From positions 224 to 36,353 of the forward strand of contig JFAX01000010.1 in assembly GCA_000585015.1 (NCBI GenBank): 36,130 bases of DNA. Direction: 5' to 3'. The notes beneath the pieces were generated by a model. That model was not told where the DNA came from and did not search any database. It saw only the letters and a list, made by a program, of their open reading frames with translations. Origin of the DNA: Candidatus Accumulibacter adjunctus (GTDB lineage Bacteria > Pseudomonadota > Gammaproteobacteria > Burkholderiales > Rhodocyclaceae). Numbering within the stretch: position 1 is the first letter of the stretch; each line of letters starts with the position of its first letter. The position numbers and the translations under genes are program-made. Positions 1 to 7,546 of the stretch are shown here, one piece after another.

Positions 1-80
1 TGAAAACAGATACTTGGAGAGCTTGCTAAGTATGTTGGCATATTCAGGCCGTCATGCGATTCTCCTTTATAAACAATTGG

Positions 81-578
81 TTACAGCTCTATTTTGCCGC
101 AGGAGCGCAGCCGACACAAGGCCTGCCGCGCAATATGCTGATATGCTAACTTGTGAGGATTGGCCCTTGACCCCTCTCCGAGGCGCAAAACACTGTTGGC
201 GCGCGCAAAAAAATGACTCAAGTGATGGGTCAGTTTTCGCGAGCGAAAATGGGTCCGTTTTGATGAGCGTTGAGGTCGCCCGCCTTTCAGCAGCCGGGCA
301 ATGGCGGGCTGTCCCACCAAGAAATCCCGTTCGACCTGCAGTTGCCCAATCTTCTGGTGCAGCCGGTCGATGGCCTTCTGCGGATCGGCGGCCGTCTTGC
401 CGCCGCGCTCGAACAACTCCCCAGCCCGCTTCACCAATTCCTGCTTCCAGGTGCTGATCATCGTCGGATGTACCCCGTATTCCGCCGACAGATCCGCCAG
501 CGTCTTCTCCCCTGACAGCGCCGCCATGGCGACTTGCGCCTTAAATTGCGCACCGTGTTGCTTGCGTTTCACGCCCAT
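81..578 (-). pseudogene. IS3-family transposase orfA, broken remnant
   Basis: The first ~88 residues (positions about 315-578) look like an IS3-family OrfA. There is a basic N-terminus, then a helix-turn-helix with the motif YGVHPTMISTWK, then a leucine-zipper-like segment with AIDRLHQKIGQL. After VERDFL the similarity stops, and the remaining ~75 residues are arginine- and serine-rich with no family resemblance, so I read them as unrelated sequence after a breakpoint. No OrfB (DDE catalytic domain) follows downstream on the minus strand within the window. OrfA alone binds DNA but cannot transpose, so this is a dead fragment. The breakpoint is judged by eye and could be off by several codons. 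Confidence 0.75.
234..249. repeat. Short inverted repeat inside the IS remnant tail
   Basis: TTTTCGC, two bases, then GCGAAAA: a perfect 7-bp inverted repeat. It is flanked by GGGTCA on the left and GGGTCC on the right. It lies just past the point where OrfA similarity ends and may be the terminus of a second, different mobile element. This is inferred only from its form and position. Confidence 0.4.
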
Positions 579-1118
579 CTTTCATGCCTTCTCGGTTCGG
601 TCGGCCTTAGCTTATCCGACTGTCCGAAAAACCGGAACCGCCGCAATCGGTGGCGGGGCGATGATCGTGGATCAATTCGGCGGCGCGGTGGGAGGAACCC
701 CTGTTCCGCTACGCTCCACAGGGGTTCCTCCCACCGCAGAAGCAAGATCAACAGCCACAGCACAAACCAAAGCAAAGGCAAAACCGGGGCAGCGCCGTTC
801 CGCTGCTACTGAAGCCCAGTGCCCAGCTTAAACAGCGTTCATTTTTGTCTTGACTTCGGGGTCCACCTTACCCATCATCAACTACAGCCGGTACAGCGGT
901 ACAGCATTGGCGGATCTACGGTCAGGAATCGCGAGGGCATCGGAGTGGGGTACATTTTGGGGTATGACTAGACAAAGTAAACCTCCATCAGTTTATTTAT
1001 AAATTGTTTTTTGTACTTGTTCGATTCCTGTCGAGGGACTTTCCGGGCGTCCGGCGGAGTTCGCCGAGAGAGAAACGGGCGGCGGCGGTGCGCGCGAGCG
1101 AACAACCAAGGAGCGAAC
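579..1118. other. 540-base stretch without a recognisable gene
   Basis: This holds the upstream side of the IS3 remnant, with TGTCCGAAAAACCGGAACCG at 621-640 as a possible decayed IS end. It also holds the inverted repeat 685-737 and a tandem motif GGGGTAC-ATTTT-GGGGTAT at 947-965. From 965 to 1018 there is a markedly AT-rich pocket. TTCGATTCC at 1020-1028 resembles a tRNA T-loop, but its stems do not pair, so no tRNA is called. The AT-rich part could carry the promoter of the small gene at 1119, but no clear -35/-10 pair stands out. Confidence 0.5.
685..737. repeat. Perfect 20-bp inverted repeat (REP/MITE-like hairpin)
   Basis: Arms 685-704 and 718-737 are exact reverse complements over 20 bp, separated by a 13-base loop. 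The core of each arm is GGAGGAACCCCTGT and its complement. No T-run follows on either strand, so it is not a standard intrinsic terminator. A strong isolated hairpin in a gene-free stretch beside a transposase fragment suggests a REP-type or miniature mobile repeat, but copy number cannot be judged from this window. Confidence 0.7.
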
Positions 1119-1331
1119 ATGAAATGGCTGTTGGTTGCAATCGTATTGAATACCCCCATCAGGACGGACCTCGTTTTCAACAATCTGTCCGATTGTCTTG
1201 CCGCCGAGTCTCAAATGAGAAAAGAGTGGTCCGAATCGTACAATCAGAGCAAGAAGTCAGGTGCCACGAGCGAGGCCTTGGGTCTGCTCAGTTCGCAAAT
1301 GACGAAGGGCACTTGCATCCCCTCGAAATAG
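1119..1331 (+). CDS. Small hypothetical protein, 70 aa
   Basis: A 70-residue protein of unknown function. The ATG at 1119 is preceded by AAGGAG (1108-1113) at five bases, a very good ribosome binding site. The same frame stays open upstream, but that extension is arginine-rich and looks non-coding. The N-terminus is MKWLLVAIVLN, a short hydrophobic stretch. The rest is polar and probably helical, with two cysteines (in LSDCLAAE and GTCIPSK) that could form a disulfide if exported. The hydrophobic start is too short for a confident signal peptide. The next gene on this strand starts 253 bases downstream, so it is probably monocistronic. The strong RBS and non-random composition argue that it is real. 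Confidence 0.6.
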   Translation: MKWLLVAIVLNTPIRTDLVFNNLSDCLAAESQMRKEWSESYNQSKKSGATSEALGLLSSQMTKGTCIPSK

Positions 1332-1584
1332 GCCACGCTTGCGGTGAAGTCGGCGTTCGACGGCATTCCGTGCAGGCATCGCCTGGCGGACCCGCTCGGT
1401 GCGCGGCGCGGACTTCTCAGTGTGGCGGAGGTCGCGACAGCGACGGCGGGACACGGCAGTGGCGAAGCCATCGGCGTGGCGCATGAACTCGCCTTGGCGT
1501 CCTCCCGGCGCGATCACGGCGGCCATCGTCTGAGCGCCCCGTCCCGCCGGTTGCTCGCAGCCCGCTGACTGCAGAGGCCGCACC

Positions 1585-2691
1585 ATGCGCCGCCGCAGCT
1601 TCCTCGCCACGCCGCTGCTCTTGCCGAGCCTGAGCAGCGCCGCAGCGGTTGCGGCAGCCGTCGTCTACCCGGCCGTCGAAGCCGGTGCCGAGCTGGTCTT
1701 CCCGCGCGATCACGGCGCCCATCCCGCCTTTCGCACCGAATGGTGGTACGTCACCGGCGCCCTCGATGCGCCGCAGCCAGATGTCGGTTTCCAGTTCACC
1801 TTCTTCCGCAGCCGGCCGGGGATCGCCGAGGGACTGCGTTCGCCGATCGCCGCACGCCAGATCGTTTTCGCGCACGCCGCACTGACCGTTCCCGGCGAGG
1901 GACTGCAGCACGCCGAACGCGCCGCCCGCGCCAATCTCGGTGCGCGCTTCGCCAGCCACGACCTGGACGTCCGCATCGGTGCCTGGCGAATGTTCCGGCA
2001 AGAGACCAGCGGCCGGCAGTCGTTGCAGTTGCGCATGCAGAGCCCGCAGTTTTCTTGGGACCTGTCGCTGAGCCCATCACAACCGCTGCTACTGCAGGGC
2101 GATGCCGGTCATTCGCGCAAGGGGCTCGCACCCGGCCTGGCCAGTCACTACGTCAGTTGGCCGCAGTTGCGGGTCGCCGGGACGCTGCTGCGCCAGGGCC
2201 GCCGGCAAGCGGTCGACGGCCGCGCCTGGTTCGACCACGAATGGTCGACCGCCCTGCTCGGCGACGGCGCGGTCGGCTGGGACTGGCTGGGAATCAACCT
2301 GGCGGATGGCGGCGCGCTGATGGCTTTCCGCATGCGCGACGCAGGCGGGACGACGCTCTACGCGCACGCCGCCTGGCGCGATGCCGGCGGTCGCCTGCGG
2401 CAGTTCGCCAGCTACGAGGTCCAATTCACGCCGCTGCGCCACTGGCAATCGCCGCGCAACGGTGCCCGCTATCCGGTGCAGATCGAGGTCCGCTTCGGCG
2501 AGCACCACATCCGCACACGCCCGGTCATCGACGATCAGGAGCTGTCGACCACCGTGCCGACGCCGGTGAGCTACTGGGAGGGCCTGGTGCACGTCGACGG
2601 TAGCCTGACCGGTCGCGGCTATCTCGAAATGACCGGCTATGCCGGCCGCCTGCGCGTCGGCGGCGAACCGGGCGCCAGAGCACCGGCCTGA
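1585..2691 (+). CDS. Tat-exported lipocalin-like / CrtC-type hydrolase family protein
   Basis: 368 residues of the lipocalin-like family that includes AttH and carotenoid 1,2-hydratase (CrtC). The N-terminus carries a twin-arginine-like signal (RRRSFL, residues 2-7) and a hydrophobic Ala-rich stretch to about residue 33, suggesting folded export to the periplasm. Family hallmarks are TEWWYVTG (51-58), SHYVSW (187-192), WFDHEW (215-220) and GWDWLGINL (231-239). The ATG at 1585 follows AGAGG at seven bases. In many bacteria this family sits beside an ABC transporter (the AttEFG type); here it stands alone, convergent with the MscS-like gene 20 bases away. No carotenoid genes are nearby, so a carotenoid substrate is not supported. 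The exact reaction is unknown; a hydratase or lipid-binding role is inference. Confidence 0.85.
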   Translation: MRRRSFLATPLLLPSLSSAAAVAAAVVYPAVEAGAELVFPRDHGAHPAFRTEWWYVTGALDAPQPDVGFQFTFFRSRPGIAEGLRSPIAARQIVFAHAALTVPGEGLQHAERAARANLGARFASHDLDVRIGAWRMFRQETSGRQSLQLRMQSPQFSWDLSLSPSQPLLLQGDAGHSRKGLAPGLASHYVSWPQLRVAGTLLRQGRRQAVDGRAWFDHEWSTALLGDGAVGWDWLGINLADGGALMAFRMRDAGGTTLYAHAAWRDAGGRLRQFASYEVQFTPLRHWQSPRNGARYPVQIEVRFGEHHIRTRPVIDDQELSTTVPTPVSYWEGLVHVDGSLTGRGYLEMTGYAGRLRVGGEPGARAPA

Positions 2692-2711
2692 TGCCCGGAT
2701 AGCGCCGACGG

Positions 2712-4238
2712 TCAGAGCCCGAGGAAGCTGCGAATCCTGTCCAGCATGCCCATCTCGGCCTTCGTCCCGTCGGGTGCCGCTTCGACGTAACGTTGCGAGA
2801 ACTCCTTCATCTCCTGCTCACGGCGGGCAAGAATGCCGGCGAATGCCTCGGCGATCTCCGGCCGCGACTGGACGAGCTGCTCGACCGTCGCCTGGTCGAG
2901 ACGGTAGCAGACGAGGTCGCTGCGCGCGATCACCGTATCGTGACGCAGTTCGCCGGTCAGGACGCCGCGCTCGCCGAAGGTGCTGCCGGCGGTGATGGTG
3001 CGGAACAGTTGTCGGGGCTGCTGCGGAAACTCGAGCCACACGTCCGCCTCGCCGGCGGTCAGAAGATAGAGCCAGTGGGCGACGTCACCCTGCCGATAGA
3101 TCACGTCACCACTGACGAAGGGCGCATGGATGAGGTGCTGGCTGATGGTCCGCAGTTCATCTTCCTGCAGACTGGCGAGAATCTCGAAGCAGCGCAGGTC
3201 GGCCAGCCGTCGTTCGCCTTCACGGCGCTGGAGCGACTTGCGGTAGGCCTCGTTCTCCTTGGTGACCAGCAGCGACTGCTCCGGCACCGCCAACTCCATG
3301 CCACCACGCTGCAGGGCAGCGAGCAGATGCACGCGTACCGCCGAGTCGGTCGGGTCGTCGGCCTGCGGATCGATCATCCAGTAGCGCAGCGCGTAGCGCG
3401 CGTAACCCGGACCGAAGTCCATGAGCACGCAGGATGGCCGCGGATCGTCGGCCACGTTGGGAATTTCGGCGACGCTGATCGCCTGCTCGACGGCAGCGAT
3501 CACCTGTGTCGGAGGCGAATCGTAGGTGAGGTTGAACCACAGCCAGCGCCGCCACGGCCAGCTCGCGACCTCCTCACGGCCATAGACCGTGAAACGGCCG
3601 CGCATCAACTGGCTGTTCGGCACCACCACCACCTCGCCATTGCGCGTCCGGATCGTCGTCTGCCGCCAGCGCACCTGTGCCACACGGCCGTTGATGTCGT
3701 CGATGCGGATCCAGTCGCCGGTGCGCAGCGAGTTGTCGAGCTGCAGGGCGACGCCGGCGAGGATGTTGCCCAGGGTATCCTGCATGGCGAAGGCGAGCAC
3801 CGCGGTGATCACTGCCGAGGTCGTCAGCAGGCTCGATGGGTCGAGACCGACGAAGTGCAGCCGGGCGAGGATGAACAGCGCGTACAGCGACAGCACGCAG
3901 ATGTCTTCGGCGATGCGCGCGACGACGATGCCGACGCGCGGCAGGATGGCGCGAAAGACAAAGATCGCCAGCAGCCGGAACAGCGCCATCCCCGAACCGA
4001 TGACGAAGAGCTCGTGCAGCATCACTGCCAGTCGCGAGTAGTCGAGCGCCTCGAGTACGGCGCCGACGAGCTGGCCGAGCAGGCAGAGGACGAAGGCGAT
4101 GAAGGTCACCGTGACCCGCCGCCGTTCCCTCGCCAACAGGCGCAGCGACAGCAGGGTCACGATGACCGCGGCAGCGATGACGTATTTCGTCTCCGGCAGC
4201 CAGAAATAGGCCCAGATTCTCTGCAGCATCAGCTCCAT
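2712..4238 (-). CDS. MscS-family mechanosensitive channel with C-terminal cyclic-nucleotide-binding domain
   Basis: 508 residues, an inner-membrane channel of the MscS superfamily fused to a cNMP-binding fold (bacterial CNG-type). Hydrophobic segments lie near residues 18-36, 45-64, 75-98, 110-130 and 138-165. The last contains the pore-lining-type AFAMQDTLGNILAG, followed by the MscS beta-domain with GDWIRIDDINGRV and VVVPNSQLM (206-212). Residues about 350-470 form the CNB domain, with FGERGVLTGELRHDT at 421-435. In classic cAMP sites the phosphate cassette reads like FGE-(L/I)-A-L...PR(S/T)A; here it is altered, so ligand binding is uncertain. It is the last gene of the minus-strand run, 88 bases after moeA. 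The ATG is preceded by GGAG at nine bases. A role in osmotic or nucleotide-modulated ion release is inferred from the family. Confidence 0.88.
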   Translation of the reverse strand: MELMLQRIWAYFWLPETKYVIAAAVIVTLLSLRLLARERRRVTVTFIAFVLCLLGQLVGAVLEALDYSRLAVMLHELFVIGSGMALFRLLAIFVFRAILPRVGIVVARIAEDICVLSLYALFILARLHFVGLDPSSLLTTSAVITAVLAFAMQDTLGNILAGVALQLDNSLRTGDWIRIDDINGRVAQVRWRQTTIRTRNGEVVVVPNSQLMRGRFTVYGREEVASWPWRRWLWFNLTYDSPPTQVIAAVEQAISVAEIPNVADDPRPSCVLMDFGPGYARYALRYWMIDPQADDPTDSAVRVHLLAALQRGGMELAVPEQSLLVTKENEAYRKSLQRREGERRLADLRCFEILASLQEDELRTISQHLIHAPFVSGDVIYRQGDVAHWLYLLTAGEADVWLEFPQQPRQLFRTITAGSTFGERGVLTGELRHDTVIARSDLVCYRLDQATVEQLVQSRPEIAEAFAGILARREQEMKEFSQRYVEAAPDGTKAEMGMLDRIRSFLGL

Positions 4239-4326
4239 CGCGATTCACTCCATCGATCAGCCGCCACGCTCACCTGTCTCGCCGGCGTCGTCGCCCCGGC
4301 CGGCGCCAGCGGCGGTCGGCGGCAAA

Positions 4327-5610
4327 TCAGATCAGTCCGTCGAAGGGTTGCACCTCGACGACGTCGCCGGCAGCAACCGGCCCGCGCTCGTGCCCGAGGA
4401 CGATGAAACAGTTTGCCTCGGTCATCGAGCGCAGGATTCCCGAGCCCTGGGCAGCGGCCGGGCGGACCCGCCAGCCGCCGGCAGCGTGGCTGAGGATGCC
4501 GCGCTGGTATTCGCTGCGCCCCGGCGCCTTCTTCAGGCCGTGCTCGCACACCGCCGGCAGCAGCGGCACGAGGGGCAGCGGATCGGCACCCATCAGCCGG
4601 TACAGCGCCTCGCGGACGAACTGGTAGAAAGTCACCATCACCGCCACGGGATTACCCGGTAGCCCGAACACCCAGGCGCCGCCGTCGGCATTGCCGGCAG
4701 CGCCGCCGATGCGGCCAAAGGCCAACGGCCGCCCGGGTTTCATCGCGATCTTCCAGAACAGCACTTCGCCCAGATCGGCCATCAGCGGCTTGACGAAATC
4801 CGCCTCGCCGACCGACACGCCGCCGCTGCTGATCACCACGTCGGCTGCAGCCGCCGCCTGGCGGAAGGTCTCGGCGAGGCGCTGTGGATCGTCGCCGACG
4901 ACGCCGAGATCAAGCAGATCGCAGCCGAGCCGGCGGAGCATGCCGAACAGGGTGTAACGGTTGCTGTCGTAGACCTCGCCTTCCGCGAGTGGCGCGCCGA
5001 TCGGGCACAGTTCGTCACCGGTGGAGAAGAAGGCAACCCGCAGACGGCGGAAGACGCTGATTTCGGCGAATCCCAGCGATGCCACCAGGCCGAGCTCGGC
5101 CGGGCGGATCAGCTGCCCGGCGGCCAGAGCCGGCCGGCCCAGCGCCAGATCCTCGCCGGCCAGGCGGATGTTCTGGCCCTTGCGCTGACCGCCCGGAATG
5201 AGGACACGCTCACCATCGACGCGGGCGACTTCCTGCATCACGACGGTATCGCAGCCCGCTGGCGGGACCGCGCCCGTCATGATGCGCACGCACTCGCCGG
5301 CCGCCACCGCCCCGGCGCAGGGGCGACCGGCCAGGGCCGTGCCAACGACGCGCAGTGAGGTCGTGCCGACATCGTCGAGGTCGGCGTGGCGCAGCGCATA
5401 GCCATCCATCGCCGAATTGTCGGCAGCGGGAACGTTGCACGGCGCGATCAGGTCGCGTGCAAGCACGCGACCGAGCGCGCCGCGCAGCGCGACGCACTCG
5501 CCTGCCAGCCGCGGCCGCAGCTGGCTGTGGATGAAGGCGCGGGCCTGCTCGACCGTCAGCGAATCCGGGTCGTGTCCATGGAGGCAACTGAAACGCGAGG
5601 CAAGACTCAT
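4327..5610 (-). CDS. moeA: Molybdopterin molybdenumtransferase MoeA
   Basis: 427 residues, a normal length for MoeA. The enzyme inserts molybdate into adenylylated molybdopterin to give molybdenum cofactor in the cytoplasm. Conserved blocks are DNSAMDGYA (64-72), STGDEL (196-201), SSGGVSVGEADFV (261-273), KPGRPLAFG (291-299) and GLPGNPVA (316-323). These cover the N-terminal MoeA domain, the MoCF/MogA-like domain and the start of domain IV. It lies 78 bases downstream of moaA on the same strand, so the two probably share a transcript. The usual partners moaC, moaD, moaE and mogA/moaB are not in the window and must be elsewhere. The ATG has GGTGG about six bases upstream. Confidence 0.95.
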   Translation of the reverse strand: MSLASRFSCLHGHDPDSLTVEQARAFIHSQLRPRLAGECVALRGALGRVLARDLIAPCNVPAADNSAMDGYALRHADLDDVGTTSLRVVGTALAGRPCAGAVAAGECVRIMTGAVPPAGCDTVVMQEVARVDGERVLIPGGQRKGQNIRLAGEDLALGRPALAAGQLIRPAELGLVASLGFAEISVFRRLRVAFFSTGDELCPIGAPLAEGEVYDSNRYTLFGMLRRLGCDLLDLGVVGDDPQRLAETFRQAAAAADVVISSGGVSVGEADFVKPLMADLGEVLFWKIAMKPGRPLAFGRIGGAAGNADGGAWVFGLPGNPVAVMVTFYQFVREALYRLMGADPLPLVPLLPAVCEHGLKKAPGRSEYQRGILSHAAGGWRVRPAAAQGSGILRSMTEANCFIVLGHERGPVAAGDVVEVQPFDGLI

Positions 5611-5688
5611 GGCCGTCCACCCGACAGCTTTCGTCGTCCGCCCGCTCCTGGCATCGCGGCCGGCTCGCGACGCGTTCGTCGCGAGCGC

Positions 5689-6780
5689 TCAGCCACCGCT
5701 CATCGACATGAAGCGAAGCACCTGCGGCGAGCCCATCTGGTTGGCGAAATCATGCCCCCTCGCCTTGATTCCCATGCCCTGGATGATCGCCGCACGCAGC
5801 GGCTGCTGGTCGATCGGGTGCGCGCGCAGCAACGGCAGCAGCGGCACGGCGCCGTTGTTGCCGAGACAGGGGTAGAGTTCGCCGCGGGCGGTGATGCGCA
5901 CCCGGTTGCAGCTGTCGCAGAAATTGTGGCTGTGCGGCGAGATGAAACCGACGCGAGTCTGGCTGCCCGGTATCCGCCAGTAGCGCGCCGGGCCGCCGCT
6001 GCTTTCGGCAGAAGGGACGAGGAGGTGCCGCGTCTGCAGCCGGGCAAGCGCTTCGTCGCTGCCGAAGAAGCGCTCGTCGCGCGCATGGCCGACGTCGCCC
6101 AGCGGCATCTGCTCGATGAACGAGATGTCGATGCCGCGCCCGACGGCGAAGTCGACGAGATCGACCAGCTCATCGTCGTTCACCCTGCGGATCATCACCG
6201 TGTTGATCTTCAGCCGTTCGAAACCGGCCGCCTGCGCCGCGTCGAGACCACGCAGGACCCTCGCCAGGTCGCCGACGCGGGTGATCTGCCGGAAGCGCCC
6301 GGGCTGCAGGGTATCGAGGCTGATGTTGATCCGCCTCACGCCGGCCGCCCGCAGCTCCGCTGCGAAACGCTCCAGTTGCGAGCCGTTGGTCGTCAACACC
6401 AGCTCGCGCAGGCCCGGCAGGCGCGCGAGCCGCTGCAGCAGCCAGACGACGTCGTGTCGCACGAGCGGTTCACCGCCGGTGATCCGCACCTTGCTGACCC
6501 CCAGTTCGACGAAGGTGCTGGCAACGCGCAGGCATTCCTCGAGCGTCAGCACCTGCGCGCGCGGCAGGAACTCCATCTCCTCGGCCATGCAGTAGTTGCA
6601 GCGGAAGTCGCAGCGGTCGGTGATCGACAGCCGGATGTAGCTGACCCGCCGCCCGTACCTGTCGATGAGCGGTGCCGCCGCCGCGGGCTGGCCGCCGGGC
6701 AAGGGCCCCGACGACGACGCAGGCTCCCCGCCGGCCGGCGGCTCGGCAACGACGTCTGGCGGCAACGATTCATGGCGCAT
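5689..6780 (-). CDS. moaA: GTP 3',8-cyclase MoaA
   Basis: 363 residues from the ATG at 6780, chosen because GGGAG lies eight bases upstream; a longer open frame to 6960 overlaps the neighbouring gene and is Arg/Ala-rich. MoaA is a radical-SAM enzyme that turns GTP into 3',8-cyclo-GTP, the first step of molybdenum cofactor synthesis. Seen here are the radical-SAM cluster cysteines C57, C61 and C64 (CDFRCNYC), the SAM motif TGGEPLVR (101-108), the second [4Fe-4S] site C288, C291 and C305 (FCDSCNRVR ... YPC), and the C-terminal Gly-Gly (residues 362-363) needed in the family. The first ~38 residues are a Pro/Gly/Ala-rich extension without homology. A probable promoter lies at 6839-6844, and moeA follows. 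Confidence 0.96.
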   Translation of the reverse strand: MRHESLPPDVVAEPPAGGEPASSSGPLPGGQPAAAAPLIDRYGRRVSYIRLSITDRCDFRCNYCMAEEMEFLPRAQVLTLEECLRVASTFVELGVSKVRITGGEPLVRHDVVWLLQRLARLPGLRELVLTTNGSQLERFAAELRAAGVRRINISLDTLQPGRFRQITRVGDLARVLRGLDAAQAAGFERLKINTVMIRRVNDDELVDLVDFAVGRGIDISFIEQMPLGDVGHARDERFFGSDEALARLQTRHLLVPSAESSGGPARYWRIPGSQTRVGFISPHSHNFCDSCNRVRITARGELYPCLGNNGAVPLLPLLRAHPIDQQPLRAAIIQGMGIKARGHDFANQMGSPQVLRFMSMSGG

Positions 6781-6838
6781 CGGCGAGACTCCCGCGGGCG
6801 TGCCGGCGAGAAGAAAAGTGAGGAAACCGTGGCCGCGG

Positions 6839-6844
6839 ATTATA
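6839..6844 (-). promoter_or_regulatory. Candidate -10 box for moaA
   Basis: TATAAT on the minus strand, 59 bases before the moaA start, inside the 112-base gap after the upstream gene. No good -35 lies 17 bases upstream, so the promoter would be weak or activator-dependent. It would let moaA-moeA-mscS be transcribed apart from the two upstream glycosyltransferase genes. Confidence 0.45.
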
Positions 6845-6892
6845 GCCCACTTCGCCCGCCCAAGGCCCGCCGCCAGCGGCGCCGGCAGGCGT

Positions 6893-7546
6893 TCAGCCGC
6901 GCCACGCAGCCAGCTCCGCGAAGCCCGCCAGACGCCACAGATCCTCGGGTCGATCGACATCCCACAGTGCCGGCAGCTCGAGCCAGCGCAGGCCGGCGCT
7001 GGCCAGGCGGGCGCGCGTCTGCGCCATCACCCGCTCGCTGCCCCAGTCGATGCCGGCGAACAGCGTCGGCTGCGGGCGGCGCAGGCCGACGAGGACATAG
7101 CCACCGTCCTCGGCCGGGATGAAGACCGCGTCAGGGCCGTCCGCCGCCTCGTCGCGCAGCGCGGCGGCAGCGGCCTGCAGGTCGGCCGGCCGCAGCGCCG
7201 GGCAGTCACAGCCGATCAGCAGCAGCGGCCCGCCATGGGCGGCAAAGGCGGCAGCCATCCGCTGGCCGAGATCGCCGGCTGCCTGCGGGCGCAGCGCGAC
7301 ACGGCAGCGCCGCTGCACGGCACGGAAGAAGCGCTGCCGCTCGTCCGGCGCGCACCAGAGGCAGACGCTGCCGATCGCCGCCTGCTGCGCGACCGCCAGC
7401 GCGCGCAGCGCCAGCCGGCGCTGCAGGCGGGCGGCAGCGACCGCGCCGAGCGCCGGAATCAGTCGCGTCTTCGTCGCTCCGGCCAGCGGCGCCCGGCTGA
7501 AGACGGCGATGGCGAGTTCCTCAGTCCTGGCGCGGCGAGTAGCCAT
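6893..7546 (-). CDS. TIGR04282-type glycosyltransferase / NTP-transferase-like protein (DUF2064)
   Basis: 217 residues with a nucleotide-diphospho-sugar-transferase fold. Family marks are FSRAPLAGATKTRL near residues 16-29, LLIGCDCPALRPADL (the metal-binding DxD-like region), and EDGGYVLVGL. The N-terminal signature resembles that of MobA and CofC nucleotidyltransferases. The family name comes from arsenosugar clusters, but no arsS-like gene is present here, so that role is not supported. The start at 7546 overlaps the end of the upstream TIGR04283-type gene by 26 bases, implying translational coupling; these two families are regularly neighbours. moaA starts 112 bases downstream. The substrate is unknown. 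Confidence 0.85.
   Translation of the reverse strand: MATRRARTEELAIAVFSRAPLAGATKTRLIPALGAVAAARLQRRLALRALAVAQQAAIGSVCLWCAPDERQRFFRAVQRRCRVALRPQAAGDLGQRMAAAFAAHGGPLLLIGCDCPALRPADLQAAAAALRDEAADGPDAVFIPAEDGGYVLVGLRRPQPTLFAGIDWGSERVMAQTRARLASAGLRWLELPALWDVDRPEDLWRLAGFAELAAWRG

Noticed and set aside
1020-1028. TTCGATTCC resembling a tRNA T-loop
   Set aside because: The flanking five-base stems do not pair and no anticodon or acceptor arm can be built.
2793-4406. 537-codon plus-strand frame opposite the MscS-type gene
   Set aside because: His/Arg/Asp-rich shadow frame; the minus strand has clear channel and CNB motifs.
6781-6892. Molybdenum-cofactor riboswitch upstream of moaA
   Set aside because: The 112-base gap is too short and shows no matching set of stems; only a -10-like box is visible.
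5386-7122. 578-codon plus-strand frame opposite moaA
   Set aside because: Shadow frame over moeA, moaA and the next gene, all with catalytic motifs on the minus strand.
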